Part shown: positions 1 through 5,630 of the stretch, piece by piece
How positions within the stretch are numbered: position 1 is the first letter of the stretch
How the letters are laid out: every line of letters begins with the position of its first letter
Notes under the pieces: generated by a model
Told to the model about the DNA's origin: nothing
What the model saw: only the letters and a program-made list of their open reading frames with translations
The model's database searches: none
Translations under genes and position numbers: made by a program
Source of the DNA: an uncultured Mailhella sp.
GTDB taxonomy: Bacteria; Desulfobacterota; Desulfovibrionia; Desulfovibrionales; Desulfovibrionaceae
Direction of reading: 5' to 3'
DNA: 7,422 nt
NCBI GenBank assembly: GCA_910577155.1
Contig: CAJTMS010000062.1
Span: forward strand, 1,958 to 9,379

Positions 1-1
1 T

Positions 2-460
2 ATCGAAGCTGCCCGTGCCGGTGAAGCAGGACGCGGATTTGCGGTTGTTGCTGACGAAGTCAGAAACCTTGCGGAAAAAACCATGACCAGTACCACCGAT
101 GTCGGCAATGCGATTTCCGCAATCCAAAAATCCACTGCTGACAATACCCGTCTTGTCATAGACGCAGTAACAAAGATTGAAAAGGTAACCGAAATGGTAA
201 GCCATGCAGGTGAAGCACTCCTTGGCATTGTCCAGCTTGCCGATACAACCGCCGATCAGGTTCGTGCCATTGCAACAGCTTCTGAAGAACAATCAGCCAC
301 CAGCGAAGAAATTACCCAATCTGTGGACAGTATCAACAATATTGCGAAAGAAAACGCAAACAACATGCAGGAAGCCCGCAAGGCAGTTGAAGAAGTGGTT
401 AACCAAAGCCATGTTCTCAGCCAGCTTATCGAGCAGCTGCAAAGTCAAAATAAGGAATAA
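2..460 (+). CDS. Methyl-accepting chemotaxis protein, C-terminal fragment (5' end outside window)
   Basis: The reading frame is open from base 2 to the TAA at 458-460, giving 152 residues. It begins exactly at the conserved hairpin tip (IEAARAGEAGRG, residues 1-12), which in MCPs contacts CheW and the CheA P5 domain. The rest is the C-terminal return helix. It carries a perfect match to the MCP methylation consensus, ATASEEQSAT (residues 91-100, with E95/E96 as likely CheR/CheB sites). The protein ends in LQSQNKE, so there is no NWETF-type CheR-docking pentapeptide. About 20 heptads lie between tip and end, suggesting the 40H length class. An internal ATG at 83 is not the start, because homology extends upstream of it to the window edge. 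The sensor domain lies outside the window, so the ligand class is unknown. The first 150 bases are almost identical to the matching part of the third gene. Confidence 0.96.
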   Translation: MEAARAGEAGRGFAVVADEVRNLAEKTMTSTTDVGNAISAIQKSTADNTRLVIDAVTKIEKVTEMVSHAGEALLGIVQLADTTADQVRAIATASEEQSATSEEITQSVDSINNIAKENANNMQEARKAVEEVVNQSHVLSQLIEQLQSQNKE

Positions 461-471
461 CCATTAACTAT

Positions 472-510
472 ATAAGAGCTTTCTGTAAAGGAAAGCTCTT
501 ATTATTTTAT
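472..510 (+). terminator. Rho-independent terminator after the first MCP gene
   Basis: A perfect 12-bp stem (472-483 paired with 491-502, core AAGAGCTTTC/GAAAGCTCTT) has a 7-base loop and is followed by a T-rich tail (ATTATTTTAT includes the last stem bases). It starts 11 bases after the stop codon. This is a classical intrinsic terminator and separates the first gene from the second. Confidence 0.85.
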
Positions 511-547
511 CAACACCTAAACATATAATAATACCCAAAACTCCCTT

Positions 548-580
548 AACAGAGAAAACTCCTCTGTTTGAAATTTTTTT
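548..580 (+). terminator. Second hairpin with T-run, possible back-up terminator
   Basis: A 7-bp perfect stem, AACAGAG (548-554) with CTCTGTT (562-568), has a 7-base loop. After five bases comes a run of seven T (574-580). The gap between stem and T-run is larger than ideal, so this could be a weak back-up terminator for the first gene or simply a hairpin in the spacer. Confidence 0.35.
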
Positions 581-595
581 GATAAGGCAACAGGA

Positions 596-628
596 TAAGC
601 CAAGAATACTATATTGGTAATTGGCTTA
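596..628 (+). repeat. Inverted repeat overlapping the candidate -35 box of the dCache MCP gene
   Basis: TAAGCCAA (596-603) and TTGGCTTA (621-628) are perfect 8-bp inverted repeats separated by 17 bases. The right arm contains the candidate -35 box (621-626), so a dimeric regulator bound here would compete with RNA polymerase. An operator role is inference only. Confidence 0.4.
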
Positions 629-649
629 ACTCGATAATTATAGTATGAT
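621..649 (+). promoter_or_regulatory. Candidate sigma70-type promoter of the dCache MCP gene
   Basis: TTGGCT (621-626; four of six matches to TTGACA) and TATGAT (644-649; five of six matches to TATAAT) are spaced by exactly 17 bases. This would start transcription near 656, about 30 bases before the ATG at 687. It lies downstream of both hairpins that follow the first gene, which suits an independently transcribed gene. Confidence 0.5.
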
Positions 650-686
650 ATATTAAAAAAATTCATTACGTTCCAAAGAGATTTTT

Positions 687-2021
687 ATGAACTTGTCAAT
701 CTTACAACGAATGTTAGCATTTATTTTACTCCCTGCAATTATTGGGCTTATTGCTGTGACAGCATTGAACTACCATTCAGCAAACACAGCTTTGAACAAT
801 CAAATTAATGAAGAATTGCAGCTGGTTTTGCATGGACAGAAAGTTGAACTTTCCAATACGGTTAATCTGCTCAGCAGTACCATGACTAATTTTGCCTGTA
901 ACACTGATGTCATTAAATTTCTGCGTCTGAAAGAAAGCGCCGATACGGAGAATACAAATGATGAAACAGCGGTGCTGGAACAAAAATTAAAAGAAAATAT
1001 TTTGCAGCTGGTTAAAAATTATGGTTTGCTGCGTGATGTCGGTCTGGTAGACAAAAATGGTACTGTTCTTATTCACTCCACAAAAAGTTTTATCGGAAAC
1101 AGCGTTGCTGACCGTAAATATTTTCAAGCTGCCCTGCAAGGGGGAATAGAGCCTGTCACCATTCAAAGCAAGGCAAACGGACGTTTATCCTCTGCCGCAG
1201 GATTCCCCGTCAAAGACGGTGATTCCATTATCGGCGTTGTTTATACAACCACAGCCTTGGAAGAAATGGCGCACACAACAACTGATACCGTCCAAATCGC
1301 CCAAACCGGAAAATGTTTTGTTTATGATAAAACCGGCAAACTGCTCATGCATCCTGACACAAAACTTGTCGGCGCAGAAGACGGCAGCCAGCCATGGTTC
1401 CAGTATATGCTGAGTGCACAGGCAGGACATTATGAATATGAACAGAATGATGCCAAAATGCTGGCATATTTTGACCGTATTCCTTTAGCTGACTGGCTTA
1501 TCATTATCAGCGTTGAAAAAAATGATATACTCGCCCCTGTCCGTTCCATGTTCACACAAAGCGTTCTGGCTGCCTGCCTGACCATGCTGATCGTGGGACT
1601 GATTATTGTCTTTGTTGCCAAAGACATTGTCGGAGTATTGCGAAAACTGGCGTCATTTATTGAAAGAATTGCCCGCGGTGAATTAAATCTTCCTGCAGAC
1701 GAAGAAGCCGCCCTTGTCCGCGGCGGAAAACGCGGTGATGAAGTTGGCATCATGGCAAGAGGAACAAAAGAAATGCTTGATGGTCTGCGGCGCCTTTTAA
1801 ATACCGAAGAACAAAAAGCAGAAGCGGAAGAAGCGGCAAAAAAAAGCGGCTCTCGCCATGGCAGAAGCACAGGAACAGAGCAAAATCGCCAATGCCCAGC
1901 GGGAAAATATGCTTTCAGTAGCACAGGAATTGCAGCAGATAGCCACTATTGTTTCCTCTGCTTCCGAACAGCTTTCAGCTCAAATCGAGCTTTCAGGACG
2001 CGGCGCACAAAACCAAGCTGA
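687..2021 (+). CDS. N-terminal part of the frameshifted dCache chemoreceptor (sensor, TM segments, HAMP)
   Basis: This is the 444-codon frame as literally written. The ATG at 687 is preceded by AAAGAG (675-680), a fair Shine-Dalgarno site with 6-base spacing, and is followed by a hydrophobic segment (ILQRMLAFILLPAIIGLIAVTAL). Residues near 111-150 contain typical Cache wording, NYGLLRDVGLVDKNG and DRKYFQAAL. A second Cache lobe follows, with FVYDKTGKLLMHPD (211-224). dCache domains bind small molecules such as amino acids, organic acids or amines outside the cytoplasmic membrane; I see no motif that fixes the ligand. TM2 is near 291-311 and the HAMP helices follow. Residues 1-386 belong to the real protein. 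Residues 387-444 (from SGSRHGRSTG) are out-of-frame nonsense until the TAA at 2019-2021. If made, the product would be a membrane sensor unable to signal to CheA. Confidence 0.75.
   Translation: MNLSILQRMLAFILLPAIIGLIAVTALNYHSANTALNNQINEELQLVLHGQKVELSNTVNLLSSTMTNFACNTDVIKFLRLKESADTENTNDETAVLEQKLKENILQLVKNYGLLRDVGLVDKNGTVLIHSTKSFIGNSVADRKYFQAALQGGIEPVTIQSKANGRLSSAAGFPVKDGDSIIGVVYTTTALEEMAHTTTDTVQIAQTGKCFVYDKTGKLLMHPDTKLVGAEDGSQPWFQYMLSAQAGHYEYEQNDAKMLAYFDRIPLADWLIIISVEKNDILAPVRSMFTQSVLAACLTMLIVGLIIVFVAKDIVGVLRKLASFIERIARGELNLPADEEAALVRGGKRGDEVGIMARGTKEMLDGLRRLLNTEEQKAEAEEAAKKSGSRHGRSTGTEQNRQCPAGKYAFSSTGIAADSHYCFLCFRTAFSSNRAFRTRRTKPS
1838..1845 (+). other. A8 homopolymer at the frameshift point
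   Basis: Eight consecutive A bases span the codons GCA AAA AAA AGC. Seven would keep the sensor/HAMP frame in register with the signalling-domain frame (GCA AAA AAA GCG GCT). Such runs are sites of replication slippage, transcriptional slippage and sequencing error. The position, between HAMP and the output domain, acts as an on/off point for the receptor. Confidence 0.85.
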
Positions 2022-2766
2022 CCGTGTTGCAACCACAGCGACTGCCCTTGAAGAAATGAACGCAACCGTTCTCGAAATTGCCCGCAACGCCGGTACAACT
2101 TCCGACAGCGCTTCCAATGTGCGTTCCGAAGCTTCTGCCGGTTCAGAATCCATGCAGGAATGTGTACGTGCAATGATAGGCGTAAAAGAAGAATCCTTGA
2201 AACTGCAAACTGAAATGGGCGTTCTTTCTAACCACGCAGAAGCAATTAACGAAATTATGAACGTAATTTCCGATATTGCCGACCAAACCAACCTCCTTGC
2301 CTTGAACGCCGCTATCGAAGCTGCCCGTGCCGGTGAAGCAGGACGCGGATTTGCTGTTGTTGCTGACGAAGTAAGAAAGCTTGCGGAAAAAACCATGACC
2401 AGTACCACCGATGTCGGCAATGCAATTTCCGCAATTCAAAAATCAACCGCTGACAATACGCGCCTTGTTGTGGACGCAGTAGCAAAGATTGAAAAGGTTA
2501 CGGACATGGTAAGCCACGCAGGCGATGCGCTCCTCGGCATTGTTTCCCTTGCGGATACAACAGCCGATCAGGTTCGTACTATCGCAACAGCCTCTGAAGA
2601 ACAATCCGCAACCAGTGAAGAAATCACTCACTCTGTGGAAAGCATCAACAGTATTGCCAAGGAAAACGCGAACAACATGCAGGAAGCCCGCAAGGCAGTT
2701 GAAGAAGTGGTAAACCAAAGCCATGTTCTCAGCCAGCTTATTGAGCAATTGCAGGCATCAAAATAA
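1858..2766 (+). CDS. C-terminal part of the frameshifted chemoreceptor (MCP signalling domain)
   Basis: This frame holds the complete cytoplasmic hairpin of the dCache receptor: N-terminal methylation helix (ATALEEMNAT), the tip NAAIEAARAGEAGRG, the return helix with ATASEEQSAT, and an end at LQASK, with TAA at 2764-2766. An ATG at 1858 would give 302 residues. It has no convincing Shine-Dalgarno site upstream, and coding similarity extends left of it to the A8 run (KKAALAM). It is therefore most likely the 3' half of the upstream gene rather than an independent soluble transducer. If translated alone, it would be a cytoplasmic signalling hairpin without sensor or HAMP. Confidence 0.8.
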   Translation: MAEAQEQSKIANAQRENMLSVAQELQQIATIVSSASEQLSAQIELSGRGAQNQADRVATTATALEEMNATVLEIARNAGTTSDSASNVRSEASAGSESMQECVRAMIGVKEESLKLQTEMGVLSNHAEAINEIMNVISDIADQTNLLALNAAIEAARAGEAGRGFAVVADEVRKLAEKTMTSTTDVGNAISAIQKSTADNTRLVVDAVAKIEKVTDMVSHAGDALLGIVSLADTTADQVRTIATASEEQSATSEEITHSVESINSIAKENANNMQEARKAVEEVVNQSHVLSQLIEQLQASK

Positions 2767-2788
2767 TAATTATTAACTAAATAAACAT

Positions 2789-2833
2789 AAGACGAGCTTT
2801 TTCTCAAAAAGAAACAGCTCGTTTTTTTTTTAT
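2789..2833 (+). terminator. Rho-independent terminator after the dCache MCP gene
   Basis: ACGAGCT (2792-2798) pairs with AGCTCGT (2816-2822). The stem continues after one mismatch with TTTCT (2800-2804) against AGAAA (2810-2814), leaving a small A-rich loop. A run of ten T (2822-2831) follows at once. This is a strong intrinsic terminator. Confidence 0.88.
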
Positions 2834-2874
2834 TAAAAAACCTATTCTCTTTTTGTAAAATACCGTTAAACAAT

Positions 2875-2927
2875 ATTGACAATTAATTTTAATCTATTAA
2901 GCTAATGAACAAAAATTATTTGTCAAT
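2875..2927 (+). repeat. Imperfect 16-bp inverted repeat upstream of the third MCP gene
   Basis: Arms 2875-2890 (ATTGACAATTAATTTT) and 2912-2927 are reverse complements at 15 of 16 positions, with a 21-base spacer. The outer 8 bp, ATTGACAA/TTGTCAAT, are perfect. The left arm contains the candidate -35 box. A further TGTCAA occurs at 2947-2952. This may be an operator for a dimeric regulator. The A/T-rich inner parts of the arms could partly match by chance. Confidence 0.4.
2876..2906 (+). promoter_or_regulatory. Weak candidate promoter of the third MCP gene
   Basis: TTGACA (2876-2881) is a perfect -35 consensus. No good -10 box sits at 16-18 bases. The best are TAAGCT at 2898 (spacing 16, poor match) and GCTAAT at 2901 (spacing 19, four of six). 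The -35 match may instead be part of the inverted repeat, or the promoter may depend on an activator. Confidence 0.3.
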
Positions 2928-2959
2928 TTTTAATTTTATTTTGCACTGTCAAAGAAATT

Positions 2960-2974
2960 TGCTCCCGCAGAGCA
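2960..2974 (+). promoter_or_regulatory. Small leader hairpin next to the ribosome binding site of the third MCP gene
   Basis: TGCTC (2960-2964) pairs with GAGCA (2970-2974) around the loop CCGCA. The stem ends about 10 bases before the Shine-Dalgarno site. The fourth gene has a similar TTGCTC/GAGCAA hairpin in the same place, which argues that the structure is retained. A role in translation or mRNA stability is inferred. Confidence 0.4.
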
Positions 2975-2983
2975 TGAAATAAA

Positions 2984-2989
2984 AAAGGA
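2984..2989 (+). promoter_or_regulatory. Shine-Dalgarno site deciding the start of the third MCP gene
   Basis: AAAGGA lies 8 bases before the ATG at 2998. An earlier in-frame ATG at 2989 overlaps this site and has no site of its own. The ATG at 2998 also gives an N terminus, MKLSNKL, that matches MKLTTKL of the fourth gene. The start at 2998 is therefore preferred. Confidence 0.8.
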
Positions 2990-2997
2990 TGTGCTAT

Positions 2998-5286
2998 ATG
3001 AAACTTTCCAACAAATTGATTGCGTCTTTTAGTTGCCTCATAATTCTCCTTTTGATTATGTCTGGATTATCATGGCATGCCGTAACGGAATTTACAAGGC
3101 AAAAAGACTTTTTGGCTAAAACAGAAGACTTTGTTTCCGATGTTCTGAGAGTGAACGGCGAAGTTTTAACTGCTATTGCTACAAATGATACACAGGCAGT
3201 AAACAAGGCAGCAGCAGATTTTGCAGATAATGCCTCATCTATTGAAGATCTGATGAGCCTTGCAAACATGGAAAAAACCAAAACCCTTTTTGAAAACATA
3301 AAAGAAGAATCTGTAGTCCTGCCGCGAATTATTAATGGTTTAGGCAGTTCTTTTGACCAAATCCGTAAAATTGACATAGGTCTTGGTATTATTGGTTCCG
3401 ATATTATTAAGGAACTTGAAACCCTCACCGCTGACGCTGTAAATAAATACAATATTACAGGCAATGCAGATGCCTATATGCGTCTTTCTGAATTTGACTC
3501 CATGATGATGCAGCTTCGTCAAGCTTTGGCTAACTACCAAATGAGCAAAACAGAAGAAACATTAAAAGCTACCTATAATCAAATTGATAAAATCAAAGCC
3601 CTGGCTGATGCAAATAAAAACAATGCCGTATACGGAAGCATGCTTGAAAGAGCAGTCAAGTATACCGATGAAAGCATTCCTCTTATCAATGCTCACATTG
3701 CATTGCAAAAAGGTATTGCAGAAGGTTCTGTCCGTGTAATGAAGCTTGAAGAAAGCGGCAAAGAATTATCCGTTATCGCCCGTCAGCGTTTTGAAGCAAC
3801 AAAACAAAGCACCATTATGCAAATTATCACCATTGGCGGTATTGCAATCGTTATTGCTATTTTCCTGACAATTTTCATCAGCCGCAACGTACTCAAACAG
3901 CTTGGAGCTGATCCTCAGGAGCTTTCTGATATGGCAACCCGTGTAACCAACGGCGACTACGACATCAACGACGGACAAGAACATGTCGGTGTGTACAACA
4001 ACATTCTTATCATGGTTGAAAAATTGAAAGAAACGCTCGAATTTTCTCAAAGCATTCTTTCATCCATGCCTATTCCTATTGCTGTATTTGGCGCAAACAA
4101 CAGACTCAAATACGCCAACAAAGAAATGATGAATTTACTTGAAATTTCCAAAAAAATGGAAGACTGTATCGGCGAAACCTCCGGTACCTTCATGTACCGT
4201 CAGGAAAACTTCAATACGGCAACAGCTAAAGCTATCGCAAGCAAAGAAATAGGGCATTTGGATCTTGAATATGAAACCCATAAGGGCAAGCATATCAACG
4301 TTTCAACCATTGCACAGCCTCTTATTGACAGCCATAACAACATTACAGACGTTATCAGCGTATGGCAGGATATTACCGAACGTGTGCGTCAAAACAAAGT
4401 TATTGCTGAATCTCACCAAAATATGCAAAATATTGCAGCTGAACTGGAACAGGTTGCAAGCATTGCTTCCTCAGCTTCCGAAGAACTTTCTGCGCAAATT
4501 GAACTTTCTGAACGCGGCGCCCAAGATCAGGCAGATCGTGTTGCCACAACCGCGACTGCTCTTGAAGAAATGAACGCAACCGTTCTTGAAATTGCAAGAA
4601 ACGCAGGCACCACTTCCGACAGCGCTGCTAATGTGCGTACCGAAGCTACTGCCGGTTCTGAATCCATGCAGGAATGCGTAAAAGCTATGGTGGAAGTTCG
4701 TGAAGAATCCTTGAAGCTGCAATCTGAAATGGGTGTTCTTTCCGAACACGCACAGGCTATTAACGAAATTATGAACGTGATTTCCGATATTGCCGACCAA
4801 ACCAACCTCCTTGCTCTGAACGCCGCCATCGAAGCTGCCCGTGCCGGTGAAGCAGGACGCGGATTTGCGGTTGTTGCTGACGAAGTCAGAAACCTTGCGG
4901 AAAAAACCATGACCAGTACCACCGATGTCGGCAATGCAATTTCCGCAATCCAAAAATCCACTGCTGACAATACCCGCCTTGTAATCGGTGCTGTTGAAAA
5001 GATTGAAAAGGTTACGGAAATGGTGAGCCATGCCGGTGAAGCTCTCCTTGGCATTGTTTCTCTTGCCGATACAACCGCCGATCAGGTTCGTGCCATCGCA
5101 ACAGCTTCTGAAGAACAATCCGCAACCAGTGAGGAAATTACTCAGTCCGTTGACAGTATCAACAATATTGCCAAGGATAATGCAAACAACATGCAGGAAG
5201 CCCGCAAGGCAGTTGAAGAATTAGTCTCACAAACCCATGTCCTCAGCCAGCTTATTGAACAATTGCAGGCAACAAATAAAGAATAA
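2998..5286 (+). CDS. Methyl-accepting chemotaxis protein with helical-bundle sensor, HAMP and PAS domains
   Basis: This is an intact 762-residue transducer. TM1 is at about 8-28. A periplasmic region of about 240 residues follows; it looks wholly alpha-helical and has the size of helical bimodular (HBM) or paired four-helix-bundle sensors. TM2 is at about 273-295. Next come HAMP (about 296-349, LKQLGADPQELSDMATRVTNGDYDI) and a cytoplasmic PAS domain (about 350-462, from SILSSMPIPIAVFG to the typical ending VWQDITE). The MCP signalling domain runs from about 472 to the end, with its tip at E612. Methylation-consensus matches are ATALEEMNAT (519-528) and ATASEEQSAT (701-710). Tip-to-end length gives about 20 heptads per arm (40H-like). 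There is no CheR-docking pentapeptide at the end (LQATNKE). The receptor would couple a periplasmic ligand, and possibly a cytoplasmic signal through PAS, to CheA/CheW. C390 in the PAS domain is shared with the fourth gene; no CXXCH haem motif is present. The ligand is unknown. Confidence 0.97.
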   Translation: MKLSNKLIASFSCLIILLLIMSGLSWHAVTEFTRQKDFLAKTEDFVSDVLRVNGEVLTAIATNDTQAVNKAAADFADNASSIEDLMSLANMEKTKTLFENIKEESVVLPRIINGLGSSFDQIRKIDIGLGIIGSDIIKELETLTADAVNKYNITGNADAYMRLSEFDSMMMQLRQALANYQMSKTEETLKATYNQIDKIKALADANKNNAVYGSMLERAVKYTDESIPLINAHIALQKGIAEGSVRVMKLEESGKELSVIARQRFEATKQSTIMQIITIGGIAIVIAIFLTIFISRNVLKQLGADPQELSDMATRVTNGDYDINDGQEHVGVYNNILIMVEKLKETLEFSQSILSSMPIPIAVFGANNRLKYANKEMMNLLEISKKMEDCIGETSGTFMYRQENFNTATAKAIASKEIGHLDLEYETHKGKHINVSTIAQPLIDSHNNITDVISVWQDITERVRQNKVIAESHQNMQNIAAELEQVASIASSASEELSAQIELSERGAQDQADRVATTATALEEMNATVLEIARNAGTTSDSAANVRTEATAGSESMQECVKAMVEVREESLKLQSEMGVLSEHAQAINEIMNVISDIADQTNLLALNAAIEAARAGEAGRGFAVVADEVRNLAEKTMTSTTDVGNAISAIQKSTADNTRLVIGAVEKIEKVTEMVSHAGEALLGIVSLADTTADQVRAIATASEEQSATSEEITQSVDSINNIAKDNANNMQEARKAVEELVSQTHVLSQLIEQLQATNKE

Positions 5287-5364
5287 CCATAAGTAATAAG
5301 GGCAGTTGCCGAAAACAAAAGCACTTATTTCTAAAAAACAAAAAGTACATAACAAACATCAAAC

Positions 5365-5402
5365 GGGGGAAGGCTTTTCGGTAAAGCGAAAGCCTTTCAC
5401 CC
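5365..5402 (+). terminator. GC-rich hairpin after the third MCP gene, terminator-like but without T-run
   Basis: AAGGCTTT (5370-5377) pairs with AAAGCCTT (5389-5396). The stem extends inwards by CG/CG past one bulged T and outwards by GGGG against C and CCC with one bulged A. It is strong but is followed by ACCCTGATAAAG-like sequence rather than T residues. It may be a factor-dependent terminator, a 3'-end-protecting hairpin, or an insulator just ahead of the next promoter. Confidence 0.4.
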
Positions 5403-5411
5403 TGATAAAGA

Positions 5412-5440
5412 TTTACTGTCAGCCGATAAGAATGTATAAT
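5412..5440 (+). promoter_or_regulatory. Candidate sigma70-type promoter of the fourth MCP gene
   Basis: TTTACT (5412-5417; four of six) and a perfect TATAAT (5435-5440) are spaced by 17 bases. Transcription would start near 5447, giving a leader of about 184 bases. GCCGATAA, the exact -10 consensus of the flagellar/chemotaxis sigma28, overlaps the spacer at 5422-5429. Confidence 0.6.
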
Positions 5441-5444
5441 GACA

Positions 5445-5460
5445 AAGAGAATATTCTCTT
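5445..5460 (+). repeat. Perfect 16-bp palindrome at the predicted transcription start of the fourth MCP gene
   Basis: AAGAGAATATTCTCTT equals its own reverse complement over all 16 bases with no spacer. It starts 4 bases after the TATAAT box and so covers the expected +1. This is the usual place and form of a repressor operator. I cannot name the regulator. Confidence 0.6.
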
Positions 5461-5596
5461 GACGCTCTTTCAAAGACAAAATTTTTTGCTCCCGTGTCTG
5501 GACTGATTTCTTCCTCTTTTTCTCTTTCTAACGTACAGACAATAATACTTTTATATATACTCAGCAAAAATGCTCGTCAGGGCATACACCATATGG

Positions 5597-5613
5597 CTTG
5601 CTCCTTGAGCAAG
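5597..5613 (+). promoter_or_regulatory. Leader hairpin next to the ribosome binding site of the fourth MCP gene
   Basis: CTTGCTC (5597-5603) and GAGCAAG (5607-5613) form a perfect 7-bp stem with the loop CTT. Six bases later comes the Shine-Dalgarno site AGAGG (5619-5623). Its sequence and position echo the TGCTC/GAGCA hairpin before the third gene. Confidence 0.5.
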
Positions 5614-5630
5614 AAAAAAGAGGTAGCGAC

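Larger units (their letters stand above)
687..2766 (+). pseudogene. dCache-type methyl-accepting chemotaxis protein, frameshifted in an A8 run
   Basis: This entry covers the whole locus. With one A removed from the run at 1838-1845, a single 692-residue transducer is read. Its parts are TM1 (about 10-30), a double-Cache periplasmic sensor (about 35-280), TM2 (about 291-311), HAMP (about 312-368), an Ala/Glu-rich helical linker (about 372-405) and a complete MCP signalling domain to the C terminus. The tip is at I543-E550. Perfect methylation-consensus matches are ATALEEMNAT (451-460) and ATASEEQSAT (633-642). The joined linker AAKKAALAMAEAQEQ is natural for this family, which shows where the frame breaks. 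Both halves look well conserved and free of other lesions. The break is therefore either very recent, a sequencing error, or a tolerated slippage or phase-variation site. As written, the sequence would give a receptor without a signalling domain. Confidence 0.8.
5287..5630 (+). other. 344-base intergenic regulatory region before the fourth MCP gene
   Basis: No credible gene lies here. A 66-codon frame at 5306-5506 has low-complexity, Lys-rich composition, no Shine-Dalgarno site and runs across the promoter, so I discount it. The stretch holds a GC-rich hairpin (5365-5402), a good promoter (5412-5440), a perfect palindrome (5445-5460), a TTTGCTCCCG motif (5485-5494) also found before the third gene, and a hairpin (5597-5613) beside the ribosome binding site. 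The predicted leader is about 180 bases, longer than for the other genes here. Confidence 0.7.

Noticed and set aside
204..467. Plus-strand open frame of 87 codons in another frame of the first gene
   Set aside because: Out-of-frame shadow of the signalling domain; the same type of frame appears in the other copies (2525-2713, 5030-5224).
1430..1924. Minus-strand open frame of 164 codons
   Set aside because: It lies wholly opposite the well-supported TM2/HAMP/linker coding sequence, and its composition is that of an antisense shadow.
2989..2991. Upstream in-frame ATG for the third MCP gene
   Set aside because: It overlaps the Shine-Dalgarno site that serves the ATG at 2998, and the MCY extension is absent from the paralogue.
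4471..5118. Long minus-strand open frame (215 codons) opposite the signalling domain, with similar ones at 4527-5054, 1980-2420, 2143-2439 and 6944-7297
   Set aside because: They recur opposite the same conserved MCP segment in each paralogue, so they mirror its codon use. The products look like no known protein and have no ribosome binding sites.
5485..5494. Sigma54 promoter (TTGCT as -12 element)
   Set aside because: No GG dinucleotide at the -24 position either here or at the matching site near 2958-2967.
5306..5506. 66-codon open frame in the intergenic region
   Set aside because: No Shine-Dalgarno site, Lys/Gln-rich low-complexity product, and it spans the hairpin, promoter and palindrome of the fourth gene.
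5561..5613. Riboswitch, for example a c-di-GMP aptamer, in the leader of the fourth gene
   Set aside because: The leader is long and has hairpins, but I could not find the conserved core bases of a known aptamer class.
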